From NCBI RefSeq assembly GCF_024347675.1, contig NZ_AP024881.1, positions 372,001-436,000 of the forward strand: a stretch of 64,000 nt of DNA. The letters run 5' to 3'. The translations under genes were made by a program, and so were the position numbers. The notes under the pieces were generated by a model, which saw nothing but the letters and a program-made list of their open reading frames with translations, made no database searches and was not told the origin of the DNA. Below, one piece after another: positions 28,782 to 38,748 of this stretch. Position 1 is the stretch's first letter. Each line of letters opens with the position of its first letter. The DNA comes from Vibrio ishigakensis. Lineage in GTDB: Bacteria; Pseudomonadota; Gammaproteobacteria; Enterobacterales; Vibrionaceae.

Positions 28782-30027
28782 TAGTTTGATTGTCGGTCTG
28801 GATATAGGTACATCAACAGTGTCAGCACTGGTTGGTGAAATCCTTCCAGATGGTCAGATCAATATTATTGGGTCTGGCAGTAGTCCCTCTCGCGGAATGG
28901 ACAAAGGCGGAGTGAATGACCTTGACTCCGTTATTAAGTCTGTGGAGCGCGCTGTCAACCAAGCAGAGTTGATGGCGGAGTGTAAGATAAGCAATGTGTT
29001 CTTATCTATCTCGGGTCAGCATATTACCAGCCGCATTGAAAAGGGTATGGGAGCCATCTCTGATGAGGAGGTTTCTCAAGAGGATATGGAACGCGCTATC
29101 CATACCGCTCGCTCAATCAAGATAGGTGAAGAAGAACGAATCCTTCACGTAATCCCACAAGAATTTAAGATCGATCACTTGGGTGGAATTAAGAATCCAC
29201 TCGGGCTTTCTGGTGTGCGTATGGAAGTGAGTGTCCATATGATTTCATGCCATAACGATATGGCCCGTAACGTGATTAAAGCGGTTGAGCGTTGTGGCTT
29301 GACCGTCGAGCAATTGGTCTTCTCCGGTCTAGCGGCTAGCGATGCTGTGATCACCGAAGATGAGAAAGAATTAGGCGTATGTGTGGTGGATATCGGCGCA
29401 GGCACTATGGACGTAGCTCTATGGACTGGCGGCGCACTTCGTCACACAGAGGTATTCTCATACGCAGGTAATTCTGTAACTAGCGATATTGCATTTGCAT
29501 TTGGTACACCTATTAATGACGCCGAAGAAATTAAGGTGAAATATGGCTGTGCTATGAGTGAGCTAGTGAGCAAAGATGACACAGTTAACGTTCCTAGCGT
29601 TGGGGGGCGTCCATCTCGCAGTTTGCAACGACAAACCTTATCGGAAGTTATAGAACCGCGTTATACTGAGCTTATGGGCTTGATCAATCAGGCGATTGAA
29701 AACGCACAAAATAAAATGAGAGAGAGTGGCGTTAAGCATCATCATATTGCAGCCGGCGTAGTGCTGACTGGTGGTGCCTCGCAAATCGAAGGTCTAGTCG
29801 AATGTGCTGAACGAGTGTTTGGCAATCAGGTCCGAATCGGAAAACCGACAGAAGTAAAAGGCCTGACCGACTATGTAAAAGAACCTTACCACTCCACGGC
29901 AGTTGGTTTATTGCATTATGGGAAAGACAGCCGCTTTAACGACGATGGCGAATATTCAGAGCCGAAACAGTCATCGTTTAGTGGTTTGTTCAGCAAAATG
30001 CGTAATTGGATACAAAAAGAATTTTAA
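28762..30027 (+). CDS. ftsA: Cell division protein FtsA
   Basis: FtsA is the actin-like ATPase that tethers FtsZ to the membrane. The 421-residue product has the actin-fold phosphate loops (LDIGTSTVSALV and VVDIGAGTMDVALW), the 1C domain, and a C-terminal amphipathic helix (FSKMRNWIQKEF) that binds the membrane. The frame extends to 28723, but ATG 28762 gives the family N-terminus MTKGMDDSLIVG and the usual 420-residue length. It overlaps ftsQ by 20 bases and lies 31 bases before ftsZ. Confidence 0.96.
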   Translation: MTKGMDDSLIVGLDIGTSTVSALVGEILPDGQINIIGSGSSPSRGMDKGGVNDLDSVIKSVERAVNQAELMAECKISNVFLSISGQHITSRIEKGMGAISDEEVSQEDMERAIHTARSIKIGEEERILHVIPQEFKIDHLGGIKNPLGLSGVRMEVSVHMISCHNDMARNVIKAVERCGLTVEQLVFSGLAASDAVITEDEKELGVCVVDIGAGTMDVALWTGGALRHTEVFSYAGNSVTSDIAFAFGTPINDAEEIKVKYGCAMSELVSKDDTVNVPSVGGRPSRSLQRQTLSEVIEPRYTELMGLINQAIENAQNKMRESGVKHHHIAAGVVLTGGASQIEGLVECAERVFGNQVRIGKPTEVKGLTDYVKEPYHSTAVGLLHYGKDSRFNDDGEYSEPKQSSFSGLFSKMRNWIQKEF

Positions 30028-30058
30028 GACCTGGGAAGTCAGGAAACGGAGATAGCAC

Positions 30059-31255
30059 ATGTTTGAACCGATGACAGAAATGAGTGATGAAGCGGTAATC
30101 AAAGTCGTTGGTGTTGGCGGCGGCGGTGGTAACGCTGTCGAGCATATGGTGCGTGAGTCAATTGAAGGTGTGGAATTCATCACCATCAATACAGACGCTC
30201 AAGCGCTACGTAAATCGACTGTGAATTCAGTAATTCAAATCGGTGGCGATATTACTAAAGGACTAGGTGCCGGCGCGAACCCTCAAGTTGGTCGTGATTC
30301 AGCCCTAGAAGATCGTGAAGCGATCAAAGAAGTACTAAATGGCGCAGACATGGTGTTTGTTGCTGCTGGTATGGGTGGCGGTACTGGTACAGGTGCAGCT
30401 CCAGTGATCGCAGAGATTGCAAAAGAGCTTGGCGTTCTAACCGTAGCGGTAGTAACTAAGCCATTTGGCTTCGAAGGCAAAAAACGCCTAGCGTTTGCAG
30501 AGCAAGGTATCGAGGAGTTGTCTAAGCACGTTGATTCTTTGATTACTATTCCAAACGAAAAGCTACTTAAGGTTTACGGCCGTAACGTAACCCTACTTGA
30601 AGCATTCGGCTATGCGAACGACGTTCTTAAGGACGCGGTTCAGGGTATCGCCGAGCTAATTACTCGCCCAGGTATGATCAACGTCGACTTCGCGGACGTT
30701 CGCACTGTAATGTCTGAAATGGGTCAAGCTATGATGGGTAGCGGTGTATCTACGGGTGAAGACCGTGCAGAAGAAGCAGCGGAAGCGGCTATCTCTCACT
30801 CTCTACTGGAAGATATCGATCTTGCTGGCGCGCGTGGTGTGCTTGTTAACATTACAGCCGGTATGGACATGCGTCTGGACGAGTTTGAAATCGTGGGTAA
30901 CACGGTTAAGGCATTCGCATCTGACAATGCAACTGTAGTTATCGGTACCTCGCTAGACCCAGATATGTCTGACGAATTCCGCGTAACTGTAGTAGCAACC
31001 GGTATTGGTAACGAGAAGAAGCCTGAGATTACTCTAGTTTCTGGTACGGCTAAGCCAAAAGTTGCTCCAGCTCCAGTTGAGCCTAAGGTGGCTGCGGCGC
31101 CAGTACAGGAAGAGGTGAAGGTTCAAACAACACCTGCTCCGAAGAAGGCAGAGCCAGTAGCTCGTGGCGGTGCAGCTCAGCAACCAGCAAACGCAGGTCA
31201 GCCTGAGAGTGCATACCTAGATATTCCGGCATTTTTACGTAACCAAGCGGATTAA
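30059..31255 (+). CDS. ftsZ: Cell division GTPase FtsZ
   Basis: FtsZ is the tubulin-like GTPase that forms the division ring. The 398-residue product has the tubulin signature GGGTGTG at 106-112, the T7 loop with [11 protein letters not shown] near residues 207-217, and an Ala/Pro/Val-rich linker from about 320 to 382. The C-terminal conserved peptide [10 protein letters not shown] binds FtsA and other partners. GGAAACGGAG lies upstream of the start. It ends the dcw cluster proper, and lpxC follows after its own promoter. Confidence 0.98.
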   Translation: MFEPMTEMSDEAVIKVVGVGGGGGNAVEHMVRESIEGVEFITINTDAQALRKSTVNSVIQIGGDITKGLGAGANPQVGRDSALEDREAIKEVLNGADMVFVAAGMGGGTGTGAAPVIAEIAKELGVLTVAVVTKPFGFEGKKRLAFAEQGIEELSKHVDSLITIPNEKLLKVYGRNVTLLEAFGYANDVLKDAVQGIAELITRPGMINVDFADVRTVMSEMGQAMMGSGVSTGEDRAEEAAEAAISHSLLEDIDLAGARGVLVNITAGMDMRLDEFEIVGNTVKAFASDNATVVIGTSLDPDMSDEFRVTVVATGIGNEKKPEITLVSGTAKPKVAPAPVEPKVAAAPVQEEVKVQTTPAPKKAEPVARGGAAQQPANAGQPESAYLDIPAFLRNQAD

Positions 31256-31264
31256 ATTGCTCAA

Positions 31265-31286
31265 TTTTTTGACAATGGTCAAAAAA
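31265..31286. repeat. Inverted repeat overlapping the lpxC promoter
   Basis: Nine-base arms TTTTTTGAC (31265-31273) and GTCAAAAAA (31278-31286) flank AATG. The left arm contains most of the -35 hexamer of the lpxC promoter. It could be an operator or simply a hairpin at the end of the ftsZ transcript, but the T-run lies in the left arm, so it is not a normal plus-strand terminator. Confidence 0.45.
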
Positions 31287-31296
31287 CTGGTAGGAT
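31269..31296 (+). promoter_or_regulatory. Promoter of lpxC
   Basis: A perfect TTGACA (31269-31274) and TAGGAT (31291-31296) are 16 bases apart, giving a leader of about 45 bases before lpxC. Confidence 0.6.
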
Positions 31297-31348
31297 GTGC
31301 GACCTGACTTAAGTTAGTCAGCCATTTTGTGTTAATAAGGGGTATTGC

Positions 31349-32266
31349 ATGATTAGGCAGCGTACTTTAAAAGAGATTGTCAAAACTACTGGTGTGGGTC
31401 TTCACTCTGGTCGAAAAGTGACTCTAACGCTTCGCCCAGCAGCAGCAAACACTGGTATTATTTACCGTCGTACAGATCTAGAACCTGCTGTGGATTTCCC
31501 AGCGGACGCTAACTCTGTGCGCGACACTATGCTGTGTACAGCTTTGGTTAATGACGAAGGCGTACGTATCTCAACCGTTGAGCACTTGAACGCAGCCCTA
31601 GCGGGTATGGGTATCGATAACCTGATTATCGAAGTAGACGCACCTGAAATTCCAATTATGGATGGTAGTGCGAGCCCATTCGTTTATCTGCTTCAATCAG
31701 CGGGTATCGAAACGCAAAACGCACCTAAGCGCTTTATTCGTATCAAGAAACCTGTTCGTGTTGAAGACGGCGATAAGTGGGCTGAGCTAGTTCCTTATGA
31801 CGGCTTCCGCTTGGATTTCGAGATTGAATTCGAACACCCTGCTATCGATTCAGATGAGCAGCACCTAGTGTTTGATTTCTCTTCAAGCTCGTTTGTGAAA
31901 GACATCTCTCGCGCTCGTACCTTTGGTTTCATGCGCGACATCGAATACCTACAGTCGCAGAACCTAGTTCTGGGTGGTAGCTTCGATAACGCTATCGTTC
32001 TGGATGACTATCGTATCCTTAACGAAGACGGTCTTCGCTTTGATAACGAGTTCGTTACTCACAAGGTATTGGACGCAATCGGTGATATGTACATGTGTGG
32101 TTCTCCAATCGTTGGTGAGCTTCGTGCATTTAAATCGGGCCACGGTCTAAACAACCAGTTGCTACGCGCTGTACTTGCTAACCAAGAAGCTTGGGAGTGG
32201 GTAACCTTCGAAGAAGAAGTAGGCTCACCAGTAGCGTTTGCAGAACCAAACATGGTTCTAGCGTAA
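31349..32266 (+). CDS. lpxC: UDP-3-O-acyl-N-acetylglucosamine deacetylase LpxC
   Basis: LpxC removes the acetyl group in the first committed step of lipid A synthesis. The 305-residue product matches E. coli in length. The zinc ligands are His79 (EHLNA), His238 and Asp242 (HKVLD), with Glu78 and His265 (KSGHG) as catalytic residues. The C-terminus ends in a hydrophobic VLA, as in the E. coli FtsH degron, which suggests similar proteolytic control. A separate promoter lies between ftsZ and this gene. Confidence 0.97.
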   Translation: MIRQRTLKEIVKTTGVGLHSGRKVTLTLRPAAANTGIIYRRTDLEPAVDFPADANSVRDTMLCTALVNDEGVRISTVEHLNAALAGMGIDNLIIEVDAPEIPIMDGSASPFVYLLQSAGIETQNAPKRFIRIKKPVRVEDGDKWAELVPYDGFRLDFEIEFEHPAIDSDEQHLVFDFSSSSFVKDISRARTFGFMRDIEYLQSQNLVLGGSFDNAIVLDDYRILNEDGLRFDNEFVTHKVLDAIGDMYMCGSPIVGELRAFKSGHGLNNQLLRAVLANQEAWEWVTFEEEVGSPVAFAEPNMVLA

Positions 32267-32280
32267 AAATAGAATTAAAG

Positions 32281-32307
32281 AAAAAGCAGGCTTAGCCTGC
32301 TTTTTTT
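32281..32307. terminator. Bidirectional terminator between lpxC and dciA
   Basis: Ten-base arms (32281-32290 with 32296-32305, loop CTTAG) include an A-run on the left and a T-run on the right. It lies between two convergent genes. Confidence 0.85.
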
Positions 32308-32326
32308 GTGTCTGTAATTTATGGGT

Positions 32327-32782
32327 CTAACTTTTATCAGCGAGCTTGGCGATATTCTGTAAGCGCTTTTTGATCTTATCTGGAGCCATTTCTGCCAGCA
32401 TATTGAGATTATCTGCCGTAGCTTGAGAAAGTGGCGGTCGCTCTAGTTTTTTCTCTTCAACCCTATCAGGCTCATTGGTGTAGAGCTCAGGTCTTACGTT
32501 GATGTCGATATTGATCAGACGAGCAAAGCCTTTCTGACGAAGTTGAGAAAGCAGGTGCAGTCTGTCATAGCTGAGCTTCATCTTTATCGCGGCATTGGCC
32601 ACTTCTAGAATGAGCTGACTACCTCGGCAGTTTGCAACGCGACAGTAGCGACGAATATCTTGCGGAAGGAGTTCCAGAACGGTTTGATTAAGTTGGTGTA
32701 TTTGTGCCGCGTGCTGCTGAATCTCAGCAAGCTTAGATTTGCTGATGATATCTTCGGTTAGAGTGGGTCGATGGTCGCGCAC
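32327..32782 (-). CDS. dciA: DciA-type helicase loader (DUF721)
   Basis: DciA is the replicative-helicase loader used by many bacteria, including vibrios, that lack DnaC or DnaI. The 151-residue product belongs to DUF721. It has an N-terminal KH-like globular half with CRGSQLILEVANAAIKMKLSYDRL near residues 53-76, and a flexible basic C-terminal half that is probably disordered. The start is GTG at 32782. It sits between lpxC and secA on the opposite strand, where E. coli has secM. The family is clear from the motif and the locus. Confidence 0.85.
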   Translation of the reverse strand: MRDHRPTLTEDIISKSKLAEIQQHAAQIHQLNQTVLELLPQDIRRYCRVANCRGSQLILEVANAAIKMKLSYDRLHLLSQLRQKGFARLINIDINVRPELYTNEPDRVEEKKLERPPLSQATADNLNMLAEMAPDKIKKRLQNIAKLADKS

Positions 32783-33046
32783 GCAGTGGCTCTTGTTTTC
32801 GAAACTATATTTGCAATTTTACCACGTGTTGAGCCTTGAATCGCTCTATGTTTGCGCATTAGTCTGACAAAAACAGAAGTTTGCTCAAACAAATCTCGCT
32901 TTCCATTGGTGGCGGACTTCAAAATTTCATAAACTAGAGCACACTAAAGCTTGAATTTACGTGCTTTAAACTCAATATCTTGTGCATAACTGCAAGCTGA
33001 GCAAAATTTTGGATCAAAGGGTCCACAACACGAGAAAGATACAATC

Positions 33047-35773
33047 ATGATAACTAAGCTACTGACAAAGGTAATTGGCAGTCGAAACGACAGGACTCTA
33101 CGTCGACTTCGCAAGATCGTAAAAGAGATCAATAGCTACGAGCCAGATTACGAAAAATTAAGTGATGAAGAACTAAAAGCAAAAACTGCAGAATTTCGTC
33201 AGCGCTTAGAGCAGGGTGAAACCGTAGAACAAGTCCTTCCACACGCATTCGCAACTGTACGCGAAGCTTCTAAGCGTGTGTTCGGCATGCGTCACTTCGA
33301 CGTTCAGCTTATCGGTGGTATGGTGCTAAACAACAGCCAGATCGCTGAGATGCGTACTGGTGAAGGTAAAACCCTTACTGCAACCCTACCAGCCTATCTA
33401 AACGCCCTGACTGGTAAAGGTGTACACGTAGTTACAGTGAACGACTACCTAGCCAGTCGTGACGCCGAAACCAACCGCCCTCTATTTGAATTCCTAGGTA
33501 TGACTGTTGGCGTAAACGTGCCAAACATGCCACCACAAGCGAAGAAAGAAGCCTACCAAGCTGACATCCTGTACGGTACAAACAACGAATTTGGCTTCGA
33601 CTACCTTCGTGACAACATGGCTTTCCGTGCTGAAGACCGAGTTCAGCGTGAACGCTATTTCGCTATCGTGGATGAGGTGGACTCCATCCTTATCGATGAA
33701 GCGCGTACCCCGCTTATCATTTCAGGCCCTGCAGAAGACAGCTCTGAACTATACACTCGTGTAAACACACTTATCCCTCATCTTGAGAAGCAGGATAAAG
33801 AGGATAGTGAAGAGTATCGCGGTGACGGTCACTACACCTTGGATGAGAAATCTAAGCAGGTACACCTTACTGAAAACGGTCAAGAGTTCGTAGAAGAACT
33901 GCTGACTAAGAACGGCTTAATGGAAGAGGGTGATACCCTTTACTCCCCAGCCAACATCAGCCTGCTTCATCACGTGAATGCAGCACTTCGTGCACACGTG
34001 CTGTTTGAGCGCAATGTAGACTACATCGTAACTGAAGAAGGCGAAGTGGTTATCGTTGATGAGCACACTGGTCGTACTATGCCGGGTCGTCGTTGGTCTG
34101 AAGGTCTGCACCAAGCGGTGGAAGCGAAAGAAGGTGTTAAGATCCAGAACGAAAACCAAACTCTGGCATCTATTACCTTCCAGAATTATTTCCGTCTGTA
34201 TGAGAAGCTGTCAGGTATGACAGGTACTGCAGATACAGAAGCATTCGAATTCCAATCTATCTATGGCCTAGAAACCGTAGTTATCCCAACCAACAAGCCG
34301 ATGATTCGTAACGATATGCCTGATGTGGTGTACCGTACTGAAACTGAAAAGTTCAACGCTATCATTGAAGACATTAAAGAGCGTGTTGAAAAGGGTCAGC
34401 CATCTCTAGTTGGTACTGTATCTATCGAGAAATCAGAGCTTCTATCTAACGCTCTGAAGAAATCGAAGATCAAACACAACGTACTTAACGCTAAGTTCCA
34501 CGAAAAAGAAGCGGATATCGTTGCAAACGCAGGTCTACCGGGTGCAGTAACTATTGCAACCAACATGGCGGGTCGTGGTACCGATATCGTTCTAGGTGGT
34601 AACTGGAAGGCTAAGTTTGAAAACCAGGCTGAGCCAAACCAAGCTGAGATGGAAAAGGCTAAGGCTGAGTGGCAGAAAGTTCACGATGCAGTGCTAGAAG
34701 CAGGTGGTCTGCACATCATTGGTACCGAGCGTCACGAATCTCGTCGTATCGATAACCAGCTACGTGGTCGTTCTGGCCGTCAGGGTGATGCTGGTTCTTC
34801 TCGTTTCTACCTATCTATGGAAGATAGCCTACTGCGTATCTTTACATCTGACCGTATGGCTGGTCTTATCCAGTCTGGTATGGAAGAGGGCGAAGCTATC
34901 GAGAGTAAGATGCTTTCTCGCTCTATCGAAAAGGCACAGCGTAAGGTTGAGGGCCGTAACTTCGATATCCGTAAGCAGCTTCTTGAGTACGATGATGTTG
35001 CAAACGACCAGCGTAAGGTAGTTTACGAGCTGCGTGATGAGCTAATGGCTACTGACGACATCAGCGAGATGATCGAACAGAACCGTGAAGATGTAATTAC
35101 TGCCTCTATCGATCAGTACATCCCGCCACAATCTATTGAAGAGATGTGGGACGTTCCAGGTCTGCAAGAGCATCTTAAGGCTGAATATGACCTAGACCTA
35201 GCTATCCAAACCTGGCTAGATGAAGACGATAAGTTATACGAAGAAGCGTTACGCGAGAAGATCCTTGCTGAAGCGGTTGCTGTGTACAAGCAGAAGGAAG
35301 AGGCAGTGGGTGAGACCGTGCTTCGTAACTTTGAGAAGTCGGTTATGCTTCAGTCTCTAGATGGTTTGTGGAAAGAACACCTAGCAGCGATGGATCACCT
35401 TCGTCAAGGTATTCACTTACGTGGTTATGCTCAGAAGAACCCGAAACAAGAGTACAAGCGCGAGTCGTTTGAGCTATTCGAAGGCCTACTTGATACCCTG
35501 AAGTCTGACGTTATCCAGATTCTAAGTAAGGTTCGAGTTCAACAACCAGAACAAGTAGAGCAAGCAGAAGCTCAGCGACAAGCTCAAGCAGAAGCTGCTG
35601 CTCGCATGGCTCAAGCTAATCACCAGCAGGCTGAGAGTCAGCTAGCGGACGGTGAAGAAGAGCAGGCTCAAGGTCAGCAACCTGTACGTAATGTTCAAAA
35701 GGTGGGTCGTAACGAGCCTTGCCCATGTGGTTCAGGTAAGAAGTACAAGCAGTGCTGTGGTAAGATTGCTTAA
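33047..35773 (+). CDS. secA: Preprotein translocase motor SecA
   Basis: SecA is the ATPase that pushes preproteins through SecYEG. The 908-residue product has the Walker A loop GEGKT with Lys108, the DEAD-like [16 protein letters not shown], motif [10 protein letters not shown] in the second nucleotide domain, a long linker rich in Gln and Ala, and the C-terminal zinc site [13 protein letters not shown], which binds SecB. secM, the arrest-peptide regulator upstream of secA in E. coli, is absent. The 264-base gap to dciA holds both divergent promoters and no credible small gene. Confidence 0.98.
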   Translation: MITKLLTKVIGSRNDRTLRRLRKIVKEINSYEPDYEKLSDEELKAKTAEFRQRLEQGETVEQVLPHAFATVREASKRVFGMRHFDVQLIGGMVLNNSQIAEMRTGEGKTLTATLPAYLNALTGKGVHVVTVNDYLASRDAETNRPLFEFLGMTVGVNVPNMPPQAKKEAYQADILYGTNNEFGFDYLRDNMAFRAEDRVQRERYFAIVDEVDSILIDEARTPLIISGPAEDSSELYTRVNTLIPHLEKQDKEDSEEYRGDGHYTLDEKSKQVHLTENGQEFVEELLTKNGLMEEGDTLYSPANISLLHHVNAALRAHVLFERNVDYIVTEEGEVVIVDEHTGRTMPGRRWSEGLHQAVEAKEGVKIQNENQTLASITFQNYFRLYEKLSGMTGTADTEAFEFQSIYGLETVVIPTNKPMIRNDMPDVVYRTETEKFNAIIEDIKERVEKGQPSLVGTVSIEKSELLSNALKKSKIKHNVLNAKFHEKEADIVANAGLPGAVTIATNMAGRGTDIVLGGNWKAKFENQAEPNQAEMEKAKAEWQKVHDAVLEAGGLHIIGTERHESRRIDNQLRGRSGRQGDAGSSRFYLSMEDSLLRIFTSDRMAGLIQSGMEEGEAIESKMLSRSIEKAQRKVEGRNFDIRKQLLEYDDVANDQRKVVYELRDELMATDDISEMIEQNREDVITASIDQYIPPQSIEEMWDVPGLQEHLKAEYDLDLAIQTWLDEDDKLYEEALREKILAEAVAVYKQKEEAVGETVLRNFEKSVMLQSLDGLWKEHLAAMDHLRQGIHLRGYAQKNPKQEYKRESFELFEGLLDTLKSDVIQILSKVRVQQPEQVEQAEAQRQAQAEAAARMAQANHQQAESQLADGEEEQAQGQQPVRNVQKVGRNEPCPCGSGKKYKQCCGKIA

Positions 35774-35791
35774 CTATTCAATTTGAAATAG

Positions 35792-35822
35792 AAAGAGTCG
35801 CGTATATCGCGACTCTTTTTTT
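35792..35822 (+). terminator. Terminator after secA
   Basis: An 11-bp stem (35792-35802 with 35808-35818, loop TATAT) is followed by a T-run. mutT starts 20 bases later, so some read-through is possible. Confidence 0.8.
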
Positions 35823-35842
35823 AGCTATTTACAGGAAGTGAG

Positions 35843-36247
35843 ATGAAGCGTATCCATATCGTCGCTGGAATCATTTTGAATTCAAACAAGCGTGAAATTT
35901 TCATCACCAAGCGTCCAGACAATGCCCATAAAGGCGGATTTTGGGAGTTTCCGGGTGGAAAGGTTGAAAACGATGAGCTTGCTACGGATGCAATGGAAAG
36001 GGAACTGAATGAAGAGATTGGCATTTCTCATCTACAGCAGACCCTTTTCCAAAGCTTCGACTTTGACTACAGCGACAAGTCATTGAGCTTTGATTTCTTT
36101 CTTATTGAGGGCTTTAAAGGTGAACCCTATGGTAAGGAAGGACAGTTGGGTAGATGGGTTTCTATTGATAAGTTGAATGAGTATGCCTTCCCGGAAGCGA
36201 ATCAGCCGGTAGTTGAGGCGGTTATGCGTCAATTTGTATCGAAATAG
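35843..36247 (+). CDS. mutT: 8-oxo-dGTP diphosphatase MutT
   Basis: MutT hydrolyses 8-oxo-dGTP so it cannot be built into DNA. The 134-residue Nudix protein has the full Nudix box from GGKVENDE to REL.EEIGI at about residues 38-60. The start has AGGAAGTGAG just upstream. The order secA-mutT is as in E. coli. Confidence 0.94.
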   Translation: MKRIHIVAGIILNSNKREIFITKRPDNAHKGGFWEFPGGKVENDELATDAMERELNEEIGISHLQQTLFQSFDFDYSDKSLSFDFFLIEGFKGEPYGKEGQLGRWVSIDKLNEYAFPEANQPVVEAVMRQFVSK

Positions 36248-36327
36248 GTAATCTTCTGGATTCTAAAGTGTGATTCAGATACATTATTTGAAGAAAAAAT
36301 TTGCCTATGGATATGGAGAATCTCTAA

Positions 36328-37137
<810 letters not shown>

Positions 37138-37147
37138 TGAATAAACG

Positions 37148-37173
37148 ACGCCAGCAATGCTGGCGTTTTTTTT
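37148..37173 (+). terminator. Terminator of dapB
   Basis: An eight-bp stem (37148-37155 with 37159-37166) is followed by eight T residues. Confidence 0.85.
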
Positions 37174-37456
37174 ACCTGGAATTTAGTAGGGCTATTTATC
37201 CAATATCTATTAAGTTAAATGCTAGTTTTAAGTGTTTTAACTGGTTATTGGCCTGAAGCTTGGTTAATCGGCATTAAAGTCTAATGGTTAACGTTTGCTT
37301 TTTTGACAAGCTGCGATTTCGCTACAAGTGAAAGATAAATGGACTATATTTCCATCACTGACCAGTTTTAGGGGATGGAAAAACTGCCTAAATACGATGT
37401 TTTAGGGGCTTCAGATAAAATTGACTTTATTTGCGGCAAAAGTTTATGTCATTTTG
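37174..37456 (+). promoter_or_regulatory. Upstream control region of carAB
   Basis: This is a long AT-rich stretch without a gene. At 37286-37301 the bases GTTAACGTTTGCTT fit the right half and centre of the PurR operator (about 11 of 16 positions of its 16-bp consensus), while the left half is poor. E. coli carAB also has several hundred bases of control DNA with a PurR site, so a similar role is likely. No clear ArgR box was found. Confidence 0.4.
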
Positions 37457-37485
37457 TTGACAACGTCGGTGTGCATCTCTAAAAT
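37457..37485 (+). promoter_or_regulatory. Promoter of carAB
   Basis: A perfect TTGACA (37457-37462), a 17-base spacer and TAAAAT (37480-37485) predict a start near 37492, about 100 bases before carA. An AT-rich segment follows and could hold a second, arginine-controlled promoter, as in E. coli. Confidence 0.75.
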
Positions 37486-37592
37486 GCCGCCAATTTGTCT
37501 GAATTCAGCAAATGTGATCTGCCTCTATTGATGACGCAGATTTTGAAATTTAATTTAATAATTTCGCATATTTATATTTTTTGGAGGTTGTC

Positions 37593-38732
37593 TTGAACAA
37601 GCCAGCACTATTAGTCCTAGAAGACGGGACTGTGTTTCGTGGGGTGTCGATTGGAGCTGATGGCTCTGCAGTCGGAGAAGTTGTTTTCAATACCTCGATG
37701 ACGGGGTACCAAGAAATTCTTACTGATCCTTCTTACTCTCAGCAAATCGTTACTCTTACTTACCCTCACATAGGCAATACCGGAACCAATTCCGAAGACG
37801 AAGAATCTACTTCAATCCACGCACAAGGCCTTGTGATTCGCGATCTCCCTCTAATCGCTTCTAACTTCCGTAATGAACAATCCCTTTCTGATTATCTAAA
37901 ATCGCAAAACATCGTTGGTATCGCTGATATCGATACGCGTAAGCTTACTCGCGTACTGCGTGAAAAAGGTGCTCAGAACGGTTGTATCGTTGCAGGTAAC
38001 AACCTAGACGAAGCACTAGCGCTATCTCAAGCGAAAGAGTTCCCTGGTCTTAAAGGTATGGACCTAGCTAAGGTTGTAACCACTAAAGAAGCTTACCCTT
38101 GGAAACAAGGTTCTTGGACGCTAACCGGCGGCCTTCCAGAAGCGAAAGATGATTCAGAACTGCCATTCCATGTTGTAGCGTATGACTTCGGTGCTAAGCG
38201 TAACATCCTGCGCATGCTAGTTGACCGCGGTTGCCGCCTAACGGTTGTTCCAGCTGAAACCTCAGCTGAAGAAGTATTGGCTCTAAACCCAGACGGCGTA
38301 TTCCTATCGAATGGCCCTGGTGACCCAGAACCATGTACTTATGCTATTGAAGCAACTAAGACCTTCCTAGATAAAGGCCTACCAATCTTTGGTATCTGCC
38401 TAGGTCACCAAATTCTAGCTCTAGCGTCTGGCGCTAAGACTGTGAAGATGAAGTTCGGTCACCACGGTGCTAACCACCCGGTTAAAGACCTAGACCGCGA
38501 CGTAGTAATGATTACTTCTCAGAACCACGGTTTCGCCGCTGACGAAGACTCTCTACCAGAGAACCTACGTGCTACGCACAAGTCACTATTCGACGGTTCA
38601 CTTCAAGGTATCCATCGCACAGATAAGCCTGCATTCAGCTTCCAGGGTCACCCTGAAGCAAGCCCTGGTCCGCACGATGCAGCACCTCTATTTGACCACT
38701 TCATCGAACTGATTAAAGAACACAAAGCGTAA
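37593..38732 (+). CDS. carA: Carbamoyl-phosphate synthase small subunit CarA
   Basis: CarA is the glutaminase subunit that supplies ammonia to CarB for carbamoyl phosphate, used for pyrimidines and arginine. The start is TTG at 37593, with GGAGG at 37583-37587 five bases away. An earlier in-frame TTG at 37581 overlaps that site. From this start the 379-residue product places the triad at Cys269 (GICLGHQ), His353 and Glu355 (GHPEASPGP), the E. coli numbers, which supports the choice. carB follows after 16 bases. Confidence 0.96.
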   Translation: MNKPALLVLEDGTVFRGVSIGADGSAVGEVVFNTSMTGYQEILTDPSYSQQIVTLTYPHIGNTGTNSEDEESTSIHAQGLVIRDLPLIASNFRNEQSLSDYLKSQNIVGIADIDTRKLTRVLREKGAQNGCIVAGNNLDEALALSQAKEFPGLKGMDLAKVVTTKEAYPWKQGSWTLTGGLPEAKDDSELPFHVVAYDFGAKRNILRMLVDRGCRLTVVPAETSAEEVLALNPDGVFLSNGPGDPEPCTYAIEATKTFLDKGLPIFGICLGHQILALASGAKTVKMKFGHHGANHPVKDLDRDVVMITSQNHGFAADEDSLPENLRATHKSLFDGSLQGIHRTDKPAFSFQGHPEASPGPHDAAPLFDHFIELIKEHKA

Positions 38733-38748
38733 TTGGAGTAGCAGAGAA

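Noticed and set aside
32783-33046. A secM-like gene upstream of secA
   Set aside because: No open frame with a signal peptide and an arrest-peptide-like end was found on the plus strand.
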